A stretch of 64,000 nucleotides of DNA from Anthopleura xanthogrammica (GCA_964019055.1 OZ025216.1:7863414-7927413); one strand, 5' to 3'; shown: positions 45,411-58,764, numbered from the stretch's first letter. Program-made: numbers and translations. Notes: generated by a model not told the origin, from the sequence alone.

Positions 45411-45581
45411 GCCGTTCCGAGGTTGAGAAAAAAACTGACCAAGTTGGCATTGCAATGCATTGTGGGACTGTTATAGGGGACGAAATATACGCCATCTTGG
45501 AACTGATAGGTCCCCTAAAACAGTCCCACGATGCATTGCACTGCCAACTGGACCAGGTTTTCTGCTTAACTTCGGAATGGC
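45411..45581. mobile_element. GCCGTTCCGA MITE
   Basis: About 75-bp arms pair along the element, for example CAATGCATTGTGGGACTGTT against AACAGTCCCACGATGCATTG. 171 bp, non-coding. Confidence 0.82.
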
Positions 45582-45751
45582 TTACTGTTTCATGTTAAAA
45601 TGCTAGCTCAAACATTGTGCAAGTAAAAGGCGCATCTCTCCGCCATTGCACATGTTGGGATTTGATAAGCTCATAATCACACACAGTGGGATTTTGTTGC
45701 AGTAAATCTTTCGTCTAATATCCTTCACTATAAGCTTTTCGAGTACTTGTT

Positions 45752-45949
45752 ATTGCAGAGTGGTTTTCGTATGAGTCGGAAACGTTGCGGCAAATTCGTA
45801 GCCGTACCGTATCTTACCGTAGCCGTAACTACGCGTTGTGATTGGATGAATTACTGGCAGACAATGGGAAGCCATTTCAATGTTACGGCATGTCAACGTG
45901 CTGTAAGTCAGTACCGTGTGTTTCCCACTCATACGGAAACTGCTCTAAT
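45752..45949. mobile_element. TTTTCGTATGAGT MITE
   Basis: ATTGCAGAGTGGTTTTCGTA followed by TGAGTCGGAAAC is mirrored with mismatches at 45920-45949. A short open frame crosses it on each strand and is not a gene. Confidence 0.65.
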
Positions 45950-46238
45950 GCTTGTGTAATGAGGTGATGTTGTTATGCTATGGAAAAGAAAACCCATTTG
46001 AACGAAACACTAGTAAAACTGTCATGAATTTTCTAAAGATATGCAAGTAAAAAACAATGCAACATAAAAATAATCTTAAAAAATGAAATAATGAATAACT
46101 ACATGGGAATGCCTTTCTTCTAAAAAAATACTCTTTCTCGATACCAATTACCCCAAAAATATATCTCATAAAACCTTAATACAACAGATGCGCGTAAACA
46201 AACAAATGGGGGAAACGAAAAGGCGTTTGGTTTACAAT

Positions 46239-48059
46239 TTATATTGCCATTTCACTTAATCTCACTCTTCTCTTGAAAAAATCGTGAAGAGCTTTAAAGT
46301 CGGGTCTTGCGTTGGGGTCCTTTAGCCAGCATGACTTCATCATGTCATAGACATCTCTTGGACAGACAGACGGTCTTTCCAGGTAAAAAATGTTGGGATC
46401 ACTAGGGCGGAAGAACATTCTCTGGATATTCTCGATCACTTGTTCATCGGTTAGGTCATCGTAGGGATATTCGGCTGCCAGTGTCAGGATCTCCCACAAG
46501 GTCACAGCAAATGCCCAAACATCACTTTCTGTTGTAAATTTACCTGTGGATATCGAATGATTGGAACGGTTAAAATACAAGTCAGGCAGGGACAAGTACA
46601 GCAGCAGTGATTGAAGAATGGATGCATCATTATGACTTTCCATCTAGACATTGATCGAGTACCCATACAAAAGTAATAGTTGTTTATTCATTGAGATGTG
46701 TAATTATTCCTATCATACGATACCAACGTTAACATCACACACCGGTACATTCATTAAGTAAAGACTACAGAGCTTGGGATATACTTGTAGCAAATAGCTA
46801 TTGGATTGAAAATGAATACGCCGTCCAACAGCTGTTATTACGGATGCATGCAAATGAGATATTCTTTTGTTTAAGAATCGTACAAGTGAGGCTATCGGGT
46901 CGATACAATGCTTGTTGTCTCATTTGCATCTCATTCGCATGCATCCGTGATAGCAGCTATTGTCAGCTACTATATTAGTCAGACATACACACCTTGTAAG
47001 ATGCATTCAGGTGCCATCCATCTTATAGGCAGTATGACGCGTCCTTGAACACGATAGTAATGCTTACTATACAAGTGACGAGACATCCCAAAATCAGCAA
47101 TCTTGACGGTGTACGAATGGCCAACCAAACAATTTCTTGTCGCTAAGTCCCGATGGACGAACTTCAAGGAAGCCATGTACTTCATTCCTGCAGCGACCTG
47201 CGACGCCATGTAAATGAGAGCCTGGTACGTCAGCACTTTTTCCTTATTCATTCCTTTCCCAGGTGCCAGCTCGCGTTCTTTGAGGAATTGGTTCAGATCA
47301 CCGTTCACCATGTATTCTACAATCATACACATGGGATCATCTTTGCAGACGCCAAGGAGACGAATGACATTCTCGTGTTGAATCCCTGCCATGATTTTTA
47401 CCTCCTTAAAGAAGTCGCTTTTGATATTCTTGTCGACATCAGGTTTGAGCTTCTTAATGGCGACAAGCACTTTTCTGTTGCTATTGAACTCTTCACCCAA
47501 AATATCTCCCAGACCTTCTGCTTCCCCCAAGTGAACTTCACCAAACTGACCATCGCCTATCTTTTCCTTGAAGATAAGTTTTTCCCGTGGAAACTCTTTG
47601 AAATTATCATGCTTTACTTTAAGGTCCGTTGATGGATTTGCGTAGAGACTGGTACCAGATACGCCTTGATATGGCTCGGCATATATTTCTTCGTACACAG
47701 GATTTGGGAACACTCCATCACCTGGGATGACGGCGTCGATTGGTTCACAATAGCCCGCTATGGTTTTGGGTGGGGCTGGTGTGTCTGGCTCGGCGTAGAA
47801 AACGTCTGATGTGGGGATCTCGTCCGGTTTTGGAGGTAAGTATGATGGTGGAGGGGTCCTTGTATAATGCTCTGGGCTCATGACTTCAGGACTGATCGTT
47901 TCACCATTATCTATAGATGGGTGGTAGTTGCTTATCGGGCTGTCAGGCAAAGCGTAGTGAGCACCAGCAGGACTTTGAACGGACGGTAATGGTAAAGGTG
48001 GAGGTTTATCTATGAAAAAAAATGAATGTTAGAACAATCAATCTTATCTAAGGTTTGTA

Positions 48060-48097
<38 letters not shown>

Positions 48098-48308
48098 TGA
48101 TAAACTTTATTTCACAATAATAATGAAAATATTAAAAAATACACGAAAATATTAACAGTGATTTTGAAGAATAATAAAGATACTAATGATTTATAGAATC
48201 TAAAAAAAAAAGGGATTAATACTAAAAAATATCTTTTTACATGTAATATTAAAAGGAAATATATAAATCATGAGGATATATCCTAAGACTATAACATAAA
48301 TCATAGAA

Positions 48309-48347
<39 letters not shown>

Positions 48348-51300
48348 CTAATTTTTATAGCGCCTAATTCCGTTTAGCCCAAAGGCGCTGTTTACAAAAA
48401 ATTATGAATAAAACTAAAAAATATGTACTACGTTTTTAGAAAAGAAATGTTTTGCGTTTTTTCTTGAAAAGTTCTAAACTGTTCTGCATTCTTAAATCAA
48501 GAGGAAGCATATGCAGGTCAATTAAAAGTAAATACTCGTTGCTTCATTCAATCATTCATTCACTCACTCATGAGCAGCTGACACACCCACCACAAAAAAT
48601 TAGGCGCGTTGCATATCATGCTGAAATCTTGGCTCCGTGCCTTTCAAGTATAAAAAAATGTTTAAGTGAAAAGAGATTTTTAGTTATCAGTATATTATTA
48701 TCTTAGCGTACTTTTAGGTTTTCCTCCTTTACTCGGGCTAACAGAGTTATTAGGTGATAGTCCAGCTGCATTGGCCATCTCGTCTGGGTTCTCAATACTA
48801 GCGTAGATTGGGCATGCGCCATCCATCCCATGGGCCTGGGCTTCGTTTCTTGCTTCTCCACTTTCAGCCTGTCTTCTGAACGTGTAATTTTTCTCCTCTT
48901 CGCTTCCGAGGCGTGAGACTCTAACAGCAGATCTGTAGCCAGATGGGTAGGGTTTTAACTCCCAACGAATGAAATGGTAAAATGAAGGTTTCTTTGTGTG
49001 ATGCCTTTTTCGCCGACAGCACCAACAGCACAGGAATAATGCCAAGAGAATAAGAATAAGAATGATTCCACATACGATACCAATGATGACTCCAATATCT
49101 AAACCAGATCTACTGCCTGGTAATGCACCTGGAGACAAAACATCCACACAAGACACATTAGTCAAAATGATGGCAAACACTCAACACCGTCTTGAAATAC
49201 CTCAAGGCTCTTAGACTGTTTTGTCGTAGCTCAAAACCAGCAGAAAACTATACTGATTACTTTTTTTATTATTTCTGTAAAATGAAGCAAACTAATTGGT
49301 TCAGGTTAGGAATTTCATATCTTTCTTTTATGGACTTTTGTCGAGTTCGTCTTTCCCGCTCCTTAAAAACTCATAAAAGAATTCAACTTATCTCCGGTTT
49401 CAAACTCTCACGTTGCCAATGGAAATATATAATAGGAAAGTCAGGTTGATACAAACTTAATCAGTGTTCTAGCCGTTCTTAGTACGCCTTACCAGGGACA
49501 GTTATGTTGCTGTTGGTGGTGTTTTCGTCAGCCACTGTCCTGACCACAAATGGTGGTCGAGTAGCACATTCAGGTGTAGGTAAAACGTTTCCAATGACAG
49601 AATCTGAAAACAAATATCAATGAGAAAACATTTAATTTGCTAAAATCACTGGTATGTATTTCAAACAAACAAAATAACACGAGAATCCTAATGTATTCTA
49701 ATAATCTTTAAGCGGCCAAGATTGTTAAAAATTGTCACATGTTTTCGAAAGAAGCCGCGCTTACAACCGTCCCAAAATCTTGGTGCCCGGAGTCTGGTAC
49801 TGCTAAACTAAAAAACATGCATGAAAGAAGGGGGGTGAGGGGAGGTGGGCAGAGTTGCTTTGCAGAAAACAAAGAACTAAAAACTGAAAGTTTTATTTCC
49901 GTAAAAGCACAGTTTGTCATTAATGAATTCAAAGTCAAAACTCGATCAACTATGCACTTTCTTTCTTCAATAACTGTGCCGTCGGAGCTGTTTGTTGCTT
50001 TTGTTCATCTATGACAGCTGCCCTCGTCAGTATTTTCGATCCTGTCTACCTCTCAGATATGAATAGGAAGTAGATAAATATAGGATATTACATGGTCGCG
50101 CGGAGATACGAATTTTATCTTCGAGTGTTGATATTATCTCTCACGAGTGAGCGCAGCGAAATCTTCAATGAAAAATAATGGAGAATTTGAGACTTGCTGA
50201 TCAAAAAGTCGAAATTTGACACCACCAGTGTTGATATAAATCGTATCCCCACTGGCCACTGGTGGGAGTGGGGATATCAATTTTATCATTTTGATGTCAC
50301 TCAATATCACACTCTATTTCATATAATAATAAATATTATTACCACTATCAATTGTAACTTCACTAATCAGCATCCACTCTCCACTGTAGGTGAAGCTCAT
50401 TCGCAACTTCTTGGCATGATTCGAACACAGATCTACAGTCACGTTATAATTTCTCCATGTGTAGCCACTAGAAACATCTTTCGTGTAATGCGTGACATGG
50501 GCGTGGGGGTTTACATTCTCATCTAAGAAATTGATTTTAACAGCTTTAAACAGCTGAATGCCACTCCTGTCCCTGATGTTACTGTGAAACGTCACAGTCT
50601 TGAATATTCGACGTTTAATGAAGTCAAATTGAATAAAAGGGCTTCGGGTTTCCTTGGTATGCCATCCAACCCATCCATAACCGCTCTCGGTGATGAAGTT
50701 TTCTGGTGCTAACACACCATCGGTAAGGAATCCTAAACCGGAAATAAGCTTGCTGGGGGTTACAACGCCATCAAATATAACATCCGTCAGGTTATAGCTT
50801 GCTTCAAAAGTATTTCCAGGACTCATTGTGTACGACAAAAAATCTGAAAAAAATAATATAAACTAAGTATATTACACTGCAAATTTATGAGTGAATGCCA
50901 AAAAATGGTCTATTCAGCTAATAAAATAATGATAATAATAATAATATTTTATTTATAATGCGCGCATGATCCTAAAGTTCTAAGGCGCCTTACAATAATA
51001 AATAATAAAATATACGAAATTATGATTTAAAAAAATGCGATACTTAAAAATACCTAATCTAAAAGAAGAATAATTTATAAATATACGAATAAACAAAATG
51101 AATAAAATAACTTAGAAAGCTTGCTTAAAAAGATAAATCTTAAGATTAGATTTAAAAGAACTAATACCAGAGCTAAGTCTAATGTTAAGTGGAAGACTAT
51201 TCCAAAATTTGGGAGCACAAACAGAAAACGCCCTATATCTATAAGTTTTAAGATTAGATGACGGAACTTCTAGAAAAAACTGAGATGATGACCTTCTTTG

Positions 51301-54300
51301 TCTAGCTGGAATATATCGAGTGAGCAAATCGTTAATATATATACTGTAGGTGCCAGCTAATAAACATGCTAAGACAGGCTTTATAGCACCTCAGTTGGAA
51401 ACGTTTCAATATGCTATTAGGGTGCCACTGAGATCACTTGGCAACACAGTTAATATAGACTAGGGATTTCCCATGTTTTTTCTTTCTGATACAAACAATT
51501 ATTTGAGCCACACACTAATAATATGTATTCTTGGGGTACAACCATGTGACTCAAAATCCCCTGAGATAAAAATAACAATGAAACAGCCACCATCTTGGAT
51601 GATATAACAAGAGAATTTTAATGAGGAACGCTTTGTATAGTCAACCAACATGGCGGTTAGTGATGTAACATGCACCCCAAGAATTGTATACGACATGAAT
51701 ACATGTACATGTACCAGCAAAATATAATGACTTGAAGCTTACCTTGATTAATTTCACATCCATAGAGCTCCAATCGAAGACAAATTTGATTGACAGGATA
51801 TATAACTGGTATCAGCCGGAATGTATCAGCAATGAGGGGTGGCTTGAAATAGCTCATTTTTGTAACATTCAGATTTTCTGTATTTCCTGGAAATTCCTAA
51901 ATGTTTAAAAAAATAATTGGATAAGATATTATAAAGCAACTGAGAAAAATTATCAATATTATCTAATATTTATTAGGTACTACTTGAGCAAATGTGCCCG
52001 ACAAAATTTACAATATATTTTGAACCATATTATATAATAAATGATGCAACAGTATGGGGGGGGGGGGGACTCTGATATAAAAGGGTGGGATGCACCCTTT
52101 TGGGTGTTCAAACAATAAACTAACTAAAATGCTGTAAAATTAGCATCATTTGGTAGCATTTAGAGGTGAAACTTGAGATTGTTTTGACTAAGAGAAATAG
52201 AATTTTGGTACCTTTTAGGAGTCATTTTCAAAATTTCCGACAAGCATCCTCCCCCCTCCCCCCTGGGCAGTATGCCTATATGTTTTAGTATGAAAAGCAA
52301 TAATAAAATGTGAAATATAAAGCCAAATGTTGGAATTATTACAACTTTTTTGATTTGATATTATCACTGTGGCATCTATCCATTGTTACAGTAATCATTG
52401 CCAAAAATTGAGTTTATCATTGCCAAGGTGTGATAACATCATTGTCTGTGTGATCTTGACAACTTCTAGACATCCTGTGTTTTGTCTTTATGATCAATCA
52501 AACTTATAACAACTAAGATCATTGGCTGAGACAAAATGAAATAGAAAATGTCTGTATTTGAAGTTGTCTGGATCAAAGCAAGACAGACACAATTCATTTA
52601 AGCATTTTTAAACAACACAGAAGCTGGGTATGGGGCATTAATCTTTGTCGTCAAGTGGGTTGAATGCCCATGTAGATGATAAAGGAAGCCAGACTGGGTA
52701 GACTATTAAATAAACGACAATGCTTCATTGCCTAAACACATTTAGTGATACAGGATATTAGCCTGGGTTTAATGCATGTGGCAGGACTAAAGCAGTAGAC
52801 TTGATAGAGAACATCTGGACCTCAGGTTTGGGGTTGAGTAGAAGACTAACAACATACTCTCAAACTCTTACAAACCTACAGGAACATACCACACACAAAG
52901 AAAATGTATTGACTTGTCACTAAGGGGCTGTAATATGATGTTATGCATGCTTGCAATGTCTAGCAAGGGCAGCCTCATGTTAAACCATCTGTACAAAACA
53001 TCTAGTTGAAAAAAGTGATAGCTGATTTTATGCTCACAAATACAAATTGTATGTATATACATTAGTTAGAATCATTTCTGCCAAAAACTTTACTTACTGC
53101 ATTTACTCTGATGCTTTGTAATAATTATCATAGGAGAATATCATAACAAACATGGCAGTCCTGTTTGTTTTATACAACAAGGGAATGACAAATCCTTTGC
53201 TAAATTCAGCCAAGATAGCACTAATCTATATAGTTGGTAACTGGGTCATTCATTAACTGTTTTTATTCATTGAAAACTAATGAACAGATAAACAATACCT
53301 TGGCTTTTGTGTGCCCCCATTCATGGAACTGCTGCGAAGTTTTTATTTCTGATGTCATTAAGGTGTAGTTAATGTGAAATGCCTCAACTCCCTCCATTCC
53401 ATGATCTTTAGATCTTCCTTGGGTACCAACTGCTGAAATTCTCATAGGCTTACCAAAATGAACCTGGAAGTACTGATTGTAATATGGCCCACTCTTTCCG
53501 TCCCTGTACCATGTGGGTCCTTGGGAAGGACACCATGCTCCATAGCCCTTGTTATTGTTAAGTCTCCCACTCAAAGCATCTGATAAAGCACTGTGAGCTG
53601 ATGATGCTGACAGCTGAACATCTGAAATTGAGCCATCTTCCATCCCAAGACTTGACTGACACACTAAAATACAACAGATATTTTATTTATAATGGTAATA
53701 GAACTGAGTGGAGTGCAATTAGGGCTGAAATCACAAGAGTGATTACAAAATAGACCTATTCGGCTTGGGCATAATTTTTTCCCATTTCAGACCACGTGTC
53801 ATTCCCCAGAGTATCATTTCATTGTTTAACAGTTGCGCATGAGAAGACACATGAATATGGATACAACTCGAACAAAGAATCTTATTCTCAAGAGAATGAC
53901 ACGTGGTCTAAAATGGGAAAACATTACACCCAAGCCGAAAAGGTCTATTGCATGACCGCGTAGTGGGAGTGCAATTTGTTAATCACAAGTGTGATTTCAG
54001 CCCAAAATTGCATGACATGAAGTTCTATTACCTATTAATCATATCCAAATACTCAACAGTTATATGTAGCTTCAAAAGTGATTGGTTGACAAAATGATGC
54101 TATTAATGATTCAAGATTAATGCTTAAATCACACACTTTTTAGCCAATCAGATAGCAGGATTTGCTAATGATTTCAAAATGGATATGATTAACTCATTAA
54201 TAACTCATTGAATATACAATCGCATAGAAAAAGGAATTATTTCATTACCGTCATACCCATAAAGAAATCTAAGCCAATATTCACTAATATTCTCTGATAT

Positions 54301-54401
54301 TTTTACTATCCACAAAACATACCTGGTGTAGCTCTAAACAACTTTATACATGTCAAGGACATTAGACAAAGAAACAAATGTCCATGTATGACAGACTTCA
54401 T
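46239..54401 (-). CDS. Discoidin domain receptor tyrosine kinase (DDR family), 982 aa
   Basis: Eight coding exons chain in phase (2949 nt): 54401-54323, 53663-53299, 51896-51743, 50843-50343, 49603-49493, 49128-48712, 48009-46993 and 46543-46239. Signal peptide about 1-25. Discoidin (F5/8C) domain about 28-197 (GAWCP, SAVGTQGR, FRLIPVIYPVNQICLRLELYGC split by intron-free sequence). DS-like domain about 200-366 (LSYTMSPG, GLGFLTDGV, GYGWVGW), typical of DDRs. TM helix about 413-437. A Pro/Tyr-rich juxtamembrane segment holds PNPVYEEIYAEPY. Kinase about 682-975: GDGQFGEV, VAIKKL, HRDLATRN, DFGMSRHLYSKHYYR, WMAPECILQGKFT, SDVWAF. All key catalytic residues are visible. DDRs are collagen receptors in vertebrates; collagen binding here is inference. 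An acceptor lies four bases before the ATG, implying an upstream 5' UTR exon. Confidence 0.95.
46828..46964. mobile_element. Foldback in the last DDR intron
   Basis: ACAGCTGTTATTACGGATGC followed by ATGCAAATGAGA is mirrored at 46917-46964. It begins about 30 bp from the donor of the large kinase exon. Confidence 0.7.
48055..48100. repeat. TAA microsatellite in a DDR intron
   Basis: About twelve TAA units followed by AT-rich sequence. Confidence 0.85.
48310..48520 (-). mobile_element. LINE 3' end (L2/CR1-like) in a DDR intron
   Basis: Read on the minus strand, it has the C-terminal coding tail (LRMQNSLELFKKKRKTFLF, then stop), a short 3' UTR with GGCGCTATAAAAATTAG, and an ATT microsatellite end at 48310-48345. 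The 5' part is absent. Confidence 0.65.
50930..51327 (-). mobile_element. LINE 3' end (L2/CR1-like) in a DDR intron
   Basis: Minus-strand frame ends with FSVCAPKFWNSLPLNIR and SFKSNLKIYLFKQAF, the usual C-terminus of CR1/L2-type polyproteins. It is followed by a 3' UTR with GGCGCCTTAGAAC and an ATT-repeat end near 50935. 5'-truncated. Confidence 0.8.
52057..52267. mobile_element. G-capped Mutator-like MITE, copy 3
   Basis: It begins with a G run and GGGACTCTGATATAAAAGGG and ends CCGACAAGCATCCTCC plus C runs. The flanks repeat CAGTATG (52050-52056, 52268-52274). The interior TTTTAGGAGTCATTTTCAAA matches copy 2. It lies in a DDR intron. Confidence 0.75.
53711..54013. mobile_element. Outer foldback element, interrupted
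   Basis: GAGTGCAATTAGGGCTGAAA then TCACAAGAGTGATTA is mirrored by TAATCACAAGTGTGATTTCA then GCCC at 53976-54005. The element 53751-53947 lies between the arms. It sits in DDR intron 1. Confidence 0.6.
53751..53947. mobile_element. TAGACCTATTCGGCTTGGG MITE, nested
   Basis: TAGACCTATTCGGCTTGGG and the following CCCATTTCAGACCACGTGTC are mirrored at 53898-53947. It is nested inside the foldback at 53711-54013. Confidence 0.78.
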
Positions 54402-54778
54402 GGCACTGCAAGACAGAAAAAATAGTGTTCTTATAAGATATATACACAAGCTGTAACAAGTATTGTATGAATGCTCATAACAGTGTGTTCAATGTTAAAG
54501 CCCCCCTCATATATGGGTCAAATATGGGCTGTATAGTGATACTTCAAGTAAACTTTTGTCATTCAAGTGCCAACCAGAGATGGATTGGCCAGTAAAACAA
54601 ACTAACTTGCAAAAATGGTTGGAATATTAACATCACAATGCTATTGTGAGGAACAATGAAGTATCGCTATAGTAGCTGCTAGAGGTGCCTTCACATTGCT
54701 TTCACTTTTACCCTGCGCCAATGCTGTACTTTATATTATTTATTTTTAATAAGCACCCTCCGTAATAAGCCGCATGTA

Positions 54779-55135
54779 TTAATACTCCAGTTTCACATTC
54801 GGTGGAAACCGCTGTTTTTGAAGAACACAGACTCATTTGCACAGGCTTAGCCTCATTTATGAGTCATCTATTCAAATACACCATTAAAAGTCCGTGGGAT
54901 TAATATTATTCAACTTGCACATTCTTTACATTACAATTGGCTGTTGCTAATGATTTGCAAAAGTCAACCGTAATGTAAAGAATGTGTAAGTTGAACAATA
55001 CCAATGTTTTGAAATCCCACGGACTTTTAATAACGTCGTTGAATAGATGACTTATAAACGAGGCTAAGCCTGTGCAAATGAGTCTGTGGTCTTCAAAAAC
55101 AGCAGTTTCCATCGAATGTGAAACTGGTGTATTAT
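54779..55135. mobile_element. Foldback element, ~165-bp arms
   Basis: Arms 54779-54943 and 54967-55135 are reverse complements at roughly 85-90 percent by eye, meeting near TGGCTGTTGCTAATGATTTG. A minus-strand reading frame over the right arm is an artefact. It lies upstream of the DDR start codon, in the probable 5' UTR intron. Confidence 0.8.
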
Positions 55136-55139
55136 AATT

Positions 55140-56586
55140 TCATGCAAGTTTTCTAAGCAAGTCAAATAAAGAAATTTTTGAATATTTGCTATTGTTCTTG
55201 TGTATTCAACACTGGAAAACAGTAGTTATTATGTAGATGAAGGTCATGATCATGTAAAAAAATATAGAAGTGTAATCCAGATTAATTGCGATAAATGTCA
55301 TGACCCCTAATTAATCCGCCAAAAAGGAAATGTCTAGAAATGGCAACTGCCTTAGCAAAAAAGGATCTCAGCTAAAGAATTCTGAAAACCCTTGTCAAGT
55401 ACCATGCTGGTTTTATATTAAGTAATTTTAATTATTAAATTAAACATAAATATTTCAAGCCTTACAATCAAAGTATCATCTACATGTAACCATATAGTTC
55501 ATGAGCAGTCCTATAAAATGTTAATGACTATACCATACATGACGTAAACTAAGAATTTAAAAAGATACAAGTAAATATGACTTAAAACCACAAAATATAT
55601 TAAGTCAATCTTACTTTTTGAATTGAATTTTATACAGTCAAGATTTCATTTGATACAAATCCTGCACTTTTGAATGCAGATAATATCATTATTGTCCTTC
55701 ACTGGCATCCATTCAAAAATATTCGTAATATAGATATGACAATGGAAGTCTCATCATAAGCTTAATTACTGATTTCATGCATTTTAATCTATTTATTTAC
55801 TGAATCAATCATGTATTACAACGTAGAAGTTTACCGTAGCTTGATCAAAAGCAACAAAATATCCCAAGCTGCAAGCAGCTGTTATTTCTTTGAATGTTTT
55901 TCAAAGCTTTAAGCCTAAGCTTATATAAATGTCTAAAATCCGAAGGCGATTATGTAGAAGGATAGAATGTGTAGAACTGCATTAAAGTGAATTCCGCGCT
56001 AAAAGAACAGCTAATGTCACCCAGCATGATATCACCACTCCGCAATTGTTCATTTTCGAACAACTTAAACATTACTATACGATGGGTAGTATCAAAGCTA
56101 TTATGTCAAAATATAATGGCCTCAATCGCCGAAAATAATACCAAGGAACACAAGCCGTATATCAAATTGTAATCTATACTGGAAGTCTACACGAAGAACG
56201 AGGAAAAACGACAATAATACGCGTGATGACAAAGGAATGCCATATTACGGAGGCCGTCCAGACGAACCGTAAAAGAGCTTCAAGATTATTTCAACATATG
56301 GACATGTCACGGTACAAATTCACAAAAAACTTTAGGACCCAAAGCTTACCACGGACCGAAAGAACATTAATAATATATAAAAAGCTATCTATACGGAGAA
56401 CCAACATTCCTCAAGCATTCGACTTTGAGAGCGAAGGTAACCACAAATGCGCCAAACACACATCTATAACCATTGTTGTTGAACTTGTATAAGAGACTTA
56501 AGCTTCCCAATGCTGAAATACTTCACGTTTAAGCGGTGTATATGTTCTAAACCGCTCACATTGAATGAGAAATAATGTGTACTTAC
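55140..56586. other. Probable DDR 5' UTR intron
   Basis: No coding exon is seen. Two small plus-strand frames (55987-56172, 56223-56492) have no recognisable domain or splice context. Confidence 0.4.
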
Positions 56587-56680
56587 CAACTAAACCACGA
56601 GTAACTGATTGACAAAGGTTGACGGAGAAGACAGCTCTGGTCAACTGTCACTGACTTGCATGTTTACTTTTCACGGAAAT
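56587..56680 (-). other. Putative 5' untranslated exon of the DDR gene
   Basis: A strong minus-strand donor (TTTAGTTG/GTAAGTAC) ends an exon at 56587. The DDR translation start has an AG acceptor four bases upstream, and no other minus-strand coding exon lies between. The upstream limit (about 56680) is a guess. Confidence 0.5.
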
Positions 56681-56699
56681 AAGATAAAAGAAATAAACT

Positions 56700-58760
56700 G
56701 TAAAACACGACTTTAACACTAAAAGTATTTAGGATAGTGCATCTCTTTTCGTTAGTCTTTTCTTTACGTATTTGCATGGGATCCCAACTGACACAGTCAT
56801 TCACGTCGCGCCAGAAGACCTTGCCTTCCTTGCCTTCCTTGCCTTGTGTTTCAGGAAATCGGCTGACCGGAAGTGGCGTGGTTGTCTGTCTAGATCTGCA
56901 TTGTATGCTTCATATGGTAATATGACCGAAATTATGTATTTAACTCACCTCCCCGCCCCACCCCTCACGAAAATATTTTTGGACGGAGGCTGAGGGAGAA
57001 AGGGAGGGGGTTCAAAGATATTGAAGGAGTTAGCTGATGTAAGGGACCGGCTTGATTATTTCTGACTGGGGAGGGGGAGGGGAGAGGGTCGGAGTATTTA
57101 GGGGGAAACATGTCACGTGTCGCGGCGGCGTGGGGAAGGTGAACTATGAATATACGATGGCTCTGGGATGGTCGTTCGTTCTACCAAGTGTTTCTCATCA
57201 GGGGTTAAGACACAAGGTAGAGGTCAGGGTCCGACGTGAAATCGTGAATGTTGTTTTTTTATTTTTCGTGATCTGTGATGAGCATGGTTTAAACGTCGTG
57301 AATTTTCTTGAATTTCAACGTAATATTTTCCGTGAGCCGTGATCGTCCTTTTCTAATTTTCGTGAACCGTGCCGAGACCCCTCCCCCTTTACCACCCCTG
57401 TACTATGATCAGCGAAGTCAAAGAACATGGAACTAATAGTCATGAAACTTGCCATAATGATTTTATATTTATTCGTTTCTTTATTGTTATTTGGGTGCTT
57501 TTGAACTCCACATCGAAAGGAGTTTATATATTGTGGTGGACGATAAGTCAGCTTTACGTAAAGTTGATAAACGTGTCGCACGTTCTGGTGGAATCCCATG
57601 TAATACATGGATTTGTTTTTACCACGTTCATGAGATTAAGAAGGCAGAAAATGTATGTTCCTGTCATTCCTCCTTGGGCCACAGCAATAAGCTATCTCTT
57701 ATTTAACAGAAAGGCAGAACGTTTATATTGTCTTTTTTGATGAAATTGGGAAGATCATAGAGGGGTATAAACCAGGAACAAGGTGGTGCAACTTGTGTAA
57801 AATGAAAGCCGAAGAAATGTTCAAAGAGAAAACTGCATTTTAATCGCCTACTAAGAGAAAGGTATGTATTTTAGCTTTGGAAAAAGAAAAAACAAACAAA
57901 AAACAAACAAATAAAGAATAAAATACAAATAGAGATATTGTTATACATTATCATGATGTAAGATCACATCCTTCAAAAGAAGAATGATTCTGAAAGGTTT
58001 TTATTTTTCAGACGAAAACAGATATGCATCCAAATAAAGGAACAGGTGTTTACCAAACAATTAATCCTACAAGCACACTCTCAAAAGTAAGCCAATTGAG
58101 ATATTATGAAAATAATCTTTATTCATCTATTCTATTGCATTAATCATTTTATTCTGTCTATTTTTATTTTGTTGTAGACTTTCCAGTTTTCAAATTCTCC
58201 TGTCTAAAGGCTGTATATGTCTCTAGAGCATGCAAAATCAATGTTAGACAATTATGCAGGCAGCTACAAAGAAATGGTTTCATGTAGAAGACATCTGGCA
58301 GCTATGAGAAGCCACTTTCAAAACCATTTTCCCCGCACTTCTGTAATTTATGGCTGGTCTACCACAGGTAGCCCAGTAATAAGAATCAGGACAATCAAGA
58401 CAAGATAAGAACCCAAAAACCGCAAAGTTCAAAGGTGAACAAACTACCCAACTTCCATTGGTTATCGAAATTGGGTAAAACCGCTGACGGATTGCTGGCG
58501 CATTCGCCGACTGAGTGAACGGTACCGTGACGTGGTCGACTGATAGATATGCATGAATCTTAACTATATGTCCTTCAAATGAGGTTACTTATTTGACACA
58601 TACACCGATTCCGAACATGGCGGATGGACGCGGGTGGCCTGGGCCGATATAACCAAAACGAGGCTAGTCAGTCGTCTGTCATACACAATGTGGCTTTTCC
58701 CTTACAATATTTTGAAGTTTTCGCGGTCGATTCGCGGTCAAACATGTCTCTTACATAAGC
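56700..58760. other. Repeat-like intergenic sequence
   Basis: Contains G-rich tracts (57065-57090), a field of CGTGAA/CGTGAT motifs (57220-57370) and small frames. One segment near 57778-57840 (GTRWCNLCKMKAEEMF) looks like a mobile-element C-terminal fragment but is too short to call. Confidence 0.35.
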
Positions 58761-58764
58761 TGAT

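Noticed and set aside
47153..47632. Plus-strand frame of 159 residues
   Set aside because: Antisense shadow of the DDR kinase exon, whose motifs are unmistakable on the minus strand.
57778..57842. Cys-containing fragment GTRWCNLCKMKAEEMF, possibly a mobile-element C-terminus
   Set aside because: Too short and isolated for a family call.
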